Of a stretch of DNA of 17,570 nt, positions 14,909 to 17,570 are shown one piece after another. The notes beneath the pieces are model-generated. The model was not told the DNA's origin and ran no database searches. It worked only from the letters and a program-made list of their open reading frames with translations. Location: contig CALKAR010000051.1 in assembly GCA_937988745.1 (NCBI GenBank), positions 1 to 17,570 of the forward strand, written 5' to 3'. A program made the translations under genes and the position numbers. Numbering within the stretch: position 1 is the first letter of the stretch; each line of letters starts with the position of its first letter. This DNA is from an uncultured Peptococcaceae bacterium. GTDB taxonomy: Bacteria; Bacillota; Limnochordia; Darwinibacteriales; Darwinibacteriaceae.

Positions 14909-15773
14909 CGTAACAAAGAAGTTTGGGCATTTCACTGCCCTGGATGGTATCAATTTGGAAGTGAATCAGGGAGAAGTGTATGGGTTTATTGGCCCTAACG
15001 GTGCCGGCAAAACCACCACCATCCGCATTCTCCTAGGAATCCTGCAGGCCACCAGCGGTTCGGCCCAGATATTCGGAATGGATGCTTGGCGGGATGCGGT
15101 GGAAATCCACAAGCGGATTGCTTACGTTCCTGGGGAAGTCAGCTTGTGGCCTAATCTGACCGGCGGTGAAGTGATCGATTTCTTCGTGAAACTGCGGGGT
15201 ACCAACCACAGAAACCGCCGTGAAGAACTAATCAAGCGCTTCGATCTAGATCCAACCAAAAAGTGCGGCACTTATTCCAAAGGAAACCGGCAGAAAGTTG
15301 CCCTGATTGCAGCCTTCGCTTCTGATGCTGACCTCTACATCCTCGATGAACCAACATCTGGACTTGATCCCTTAATGGAACTGGTCTTCCAGGAGTGCGT
15401 CCAGGAAGTAAAGAAACAGGGTAAGAGCGTCTTCCTCTCCAGCCACATTCTTTCCGAAGTAGAAAAACTCTGCGATCGGGTCAGCATCATCCGTCAGGGT
15501 AAGATCATCGAGTCTGGAACCTTACAAGAACTGCGCCACTTAACTCGGACTCGCGTCCGGGTAGAGACAGCGCAGCCTATTCCCAATTTAAAAGAAGTGC
15601 CTGGTGTCCATGATGTAGAGGAGTTCTCCGGCGGCGCATCATTCCAGGTCGATGGAGAAAAAATGGGCGAGGTCATGAAGTATATCAGTCAGTATGAAAT
15701 TCTGGCTCTAGAAAGCGCACCTCCCACCCTCGAAGAACTCTTCATGCACCACTACAAGGGGGCAGAAGAATGA
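14886..15773 (+). CDS. ABC transporter ATP-binding protein (polyketide-antibiotic/drug exporter type)
   Basis: This is the cytoplasmic ATPase of an efflux ABC transporter. The 295-aa product starts at the ATG of MAILKVNNVTKKFG, behind AAGGAGG (14873-14879). Motifs are Walker A GPNGAGKT (36-43), a signature loop in the variant form YSKGNRQK (130-137), Walker B LYILDEP (150-156), D-loop SGLD and H-loop His187. The Q-loop region reads YVPGEVSLWPNLTGGEV, lacking the usual Gln; this form is characteristic of the exporter subfamily annotated for polyketide antibiotics. A regulatory C-terminal domain of about 80 aa follows. It overlaps tetR by 23 bp and the permease gene by 4 bp (ATGA), so it is translationally coupled to both. 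The substrate is unknown. Confidence 0.95.
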   Translation: MAILKVNNVTKKFGHFTALDGINLEVNQGEVYGFIGPNGAGKTTTIRILLGILQATSGSAQIFGMDAWRDAVEIHKRIAYVPGEVSLWPNLTGGEVIDFFVKLRGTNHRNRREELIKRFDLDPTKKCGTYSKGNRQKVALIAAFASDADLYILDEPTSGLDPLMELVFQECVQEVKKQGKSVFLSSHILSEVEKLCDRVSIIRQGKIIESGTLQELRHLTRTRVRVETAQPIPNLKEVPGVHDVEEFSGGASFQVDGEKMGEVMKYISQYEILALESAPPTLEELFMHHYKGAEE

Positions 15774-17371
15774 GGCAGCTGTTTACCAATACCAAGACCT
15801 TAGCTGGGCTGGTTTGGCGGCGGGACCGGGTTCAGATTCCGATTTGGGTCTTATCCATCGTGCTCTTCACCATATCTATTGCAGCTGCGTTCCCTGCACT
15901 GTACCCATCGGGGCCAGAGCGGCAGATTATTGCCCAAACCTTTACTAACCCTGCCCTGATCTCCATGCTCGGGCCAGCTTACGGTATCGATAACTACCAC
16001 CTTGGGGCCATTATGGCGCACCAGATGATGCTGTTCACTATGGTTGTTGTAGCTATAATGAACATCATGCTCACTATCCGTCACACGCGGCGCGATGAAG
16101 AGAGAGGGCGTATTGAAGTCATCCAATCGCTGCCGGTCGGACGGCTGGCCAATGCCGCATCTACTATGCTGGTTCTCGCAGTTACAAACGTCGTAATTGG
16201 CCTCGCATGCAGCATAGGGCTCGGACTCTTGGGTTTGGAAGGTATGGATTGGACCGGTTCCTTTTTCTACGGTGGGGCACTCACAGTAACGGGTCTCGTC
16301 TTCTCTGCTTCCACCCTGCTCTTTGCTCAGTTAACAGAGACCTCTCGAGGAGCCATGGCTTACTCCTTTGGTTTCTTGGGCTTGTCCTATCTCTTAAGAG
16401 CCGTCGGAGACATCAGCAGTGAAGTGCTATCTCTCATCTCGCCACTAGGTTTGGTACTACGGGCTCAAGTTTATGTAAACAACTACTTTTGGCCCCTTGG
16501 ACTTGCCTTCCTCGGTGTAGTGCTGCTGACTCTTCTGGCGTTGAGGCTCAATATGCTGCGCGACTTGGAAGCAGGACTCGTAGCCGCCAAACCCGGACCC
16601 CGTCATGCTTCCCGTTTCTTGGAGAGCCCACTAGGCCTAGTACTCCGTTTAGAACGGACCACGATTATCGGCTGGACGATTGGAATGTTCATCTTAGGAG
16701 CTTCTTATGGCTCAGTCTTCGGGGACGTAGATGAGTTCGTGCAGACAAGCGAACTTTACCAGCAGATGCTGCCCGACATTGCCGGGGCTACCGTTATCGG
16801 GCAGTTCGTAGCCATGCTCCTCTCGGTGATGGCCATGATGGCGGCGGTTCCAGCACTGCTCGTTATACTGAAGCTCAGAGCTGAAGAGAGAGCTAATCGG
16901 ACTGAACAGCTCCTAGCCAGCGCCGTACCACGCACTAAGCTCATGGGAAGCTTCCTTGGAGTAGCCGTCGTAACAGCTTTCATAATGCAGATTGTGAGCG
17001 TATTAGGCCTTTGGGCAGGCGCTTCCGCGGTAGTAGAAGATCCTTTTTCTCTGGGTAGTGCACTGCAGGGAGCTCTAGTCTACGTACCGGTAATCTGGAT
17101 CTTAATTGGCTTGGCCGCCTTTCTCATTGGGTTCGCACCCAAGGCTGCTAACTTAACCTGGCTGTATTTGGGATATACCTTTTTTGCAATCTATTTCGGC
17201 AGCCTTCTCAAGGTCCCCGAGTGGATGCGCAAGCTATCGCCTTGGGGCCATATTCCCAATGTGCCGCTGGAATCTGTGAGCCCGGCCACGGTATTCACCA
17301 TCACAGTGCTGTCCATTGCGCTAATGGGATTAGGATTATATGGGTACAACAGGCGAGATATCTCTGGTTAG
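15770..17371 (+). CDS. ABC transporter permease, 12-TM ABC-2/polyketide antibiotic exporter family
   Basis: This is the membrane partner of the preceding ATPase. The 533-aa product has about 12 hydrophobic helices arranged as two halves of six, as in the double-length permeases of the polyketide-antibiotic exporter family. It opens with a cytoplasmic stretch (NTKTLAGLVWRRDRVQIPIW). A conserved-looking RHTRRDEERGRIEVIQSLPV loop after TM2-3 recurs in the second half as LRAEERANRTEQLLASAVPR, consistent with internal duplication. The start ATGA overlaps the ATPase stop. With tetR it makes a complete three-gene efflux operon. Substrates of such systems are usually hydrophobic antibiotics or lipids; none can be named here. 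Confidence 0.93.
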   Translation: MRQLFTNTKTLAGLVWRRDRVQIPIWVLSIVLFTISIAAAFPALYPSGPERQIIAQTFTNPALISMLGPAYGIDNYHLGAIMAHQMMLFTMVVVAIMNIMLTIRHTRRDEERGRIEVIQSLPVGRLANAASTMLVLAVTNVVIGLACSIGLGLLGLEGMDWTGSFFYGGALTVTGLVFSASTLLFAQLTETSRGAMAYSFGFLGLSYLLRAVGDISSEVLSLISPLGLVLRAQVYVNNYFWPLGLAFLGVVLLTLLALRLNMLRDLEAGLVAAKPGPRHASRFLESPLGLVLRLERTTIIGWTIGMFILGASYGSVFGDVDEFVQTSELYQQMLPDIAGATVIGQFVAMLLSVMAMMAAVPALLVILKLRAEERANRTEQLLASAVPRTKLMGSFLGVAVVTAFIMQIVSVLGLWAGASAVVEDPFSLGSALQGALVYVPVIWILIGLAAFLIGFAPKAANLTWLYLGYTFFAIYFGSLLKVPEWMRKLSPWGHIPNVPLESVSPATVFTITVLSIALMGLGLYGYNRRDISG

Positions 17372-17378
17372 ACAAACC

Positions 17379-17421
17379 CAAGACCGGGTGAAAGCAGATT
17401 CAAAATGCTTCCCCGGTCTTG
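17379..17421. terminator. Bidirectional hairpin terminator between convergent genes
   Basis: A perfect 10-bp stem CAAGACCGGG/CCCGGTCTTG (17379-17388 with 17412-17421) has an inner AAGCA/TGCTT stem. It lies 8 bp after the permease stop and 10 bp from the stop of the opposing gene. TTAATT follows on the plus strand, so the U-tract is modest. Position and stem strength support a shared terminator. Confidence 0.75.
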
Positions 17422-17430
17422 TTAATTCGG

Positions 17431-17570
17431 TTATTGCGTTAGAATGATCAGAAGCAAAATAATTAGAAGCAGTACGACAAAGAAGACCACCGCCGGTTCT
17501 AATTGCTGTGCTGACAATCCCGTCGGATAACCGTATGCGATGGCGGTCGAAAAACCATAAGCATAACCCA
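17431..17570 (-). CDS. C-terminal fragment of a small Gly/Tyr-rich single-TM peptide (YjcZ-like)
   Basis: The minus strand is open from the window end to TAA at 17433-17431, giving 45 visible residues. These begin GYAYGFSTAIAYGYPTG, followed by QQLEPAVVFF and a strongly hydrophobic C-terminal helix of about 18 residues ending LLIILTQ. A Gly/Tyr-rich head followed by one terminal membrane helix resembles the small YjcZ-type sporulation peptides of Firmicutes. The start lies outside the window. It is too short for family certainty; another small membrane or coat-associated peptide is possible. It is convergent with the ABC permease gene across a shared hairpin. Confidence 0.6.
   Translation of the reverse strand, partial: GYAYGFSTAIAYGYPTGLSAQQLEPAVVFFVVLLLIILLLIILTQ

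Overview
The window reads as a chromosomal piece of a flagellated, probably spore-forming Bacillota that has an outer membrane. The Firmicute signs are strong AAGGAGG-type ribosome binding sites, frequent GTG starts, a flagellin with a SigD-type promoter and CsrA-like leader sites, and a C-terminal piece of a Gly/Tyr-rich small membrane peptide resembling the YjcZ sporulation family. The diderm signs are a secretin and a beta-barrel protein that ends in an aromatic beta-signal. A Limnochordia-like lineage would fit, but that is inference.

Layout. 1-128 (-) is the N-terminal end of flagellin with its promoter and leader. 350-7508 (-) is a three-gene alpha-glucan operon transcribed as pullulanase, glgB, then a family 2 glycoside hydrolase, closed by a hairpin. 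7509-7699 is a divergent intergenic region with several inverted repeats. 7700-12917 (+) holds five consecutive genes, all encoding proteins with signal peptides: two small beta-rich putative subunits, a tandemly duplicated PapD-like Ig-fold protein, a minimal secretin, and a protein that joins a degenerate secretin-like region to an outer-membrane beta-barrel. 12980-14137 (+) is a THUMP-domain RNA methyltransferase with its own extended -10 promoter and a strong terminator. 14252-17371 (+) is a TetR regulator, ABC ATPase and 12-TM permease operon (polyketide-antibiotic exporter type) with twin palindromic operators. 17431-17570 (-) is the convergent C-terminal piece of a small membrane peptide.

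How they work together. The glycan operon pairs debranching and branching enzymes for cytoplasmic glycogen-like polymer. The TetR/ABC operon looks like a self-regulated efflux module; its regulator appears to start at an AUC codon. The centre of interest is 7700-12917. It has Sec-exported subunits, a chaperone-like protein, a secretin and a secretin-barrel fusion, but no ATPase, prepilin, inner-membrane platform or usher. I do not recognise it as type II secretion, type IV pilus, Tad or classical chaperone-usher. I propose it as a candidate uncharacterised secretin-based surface-assembly or export system.
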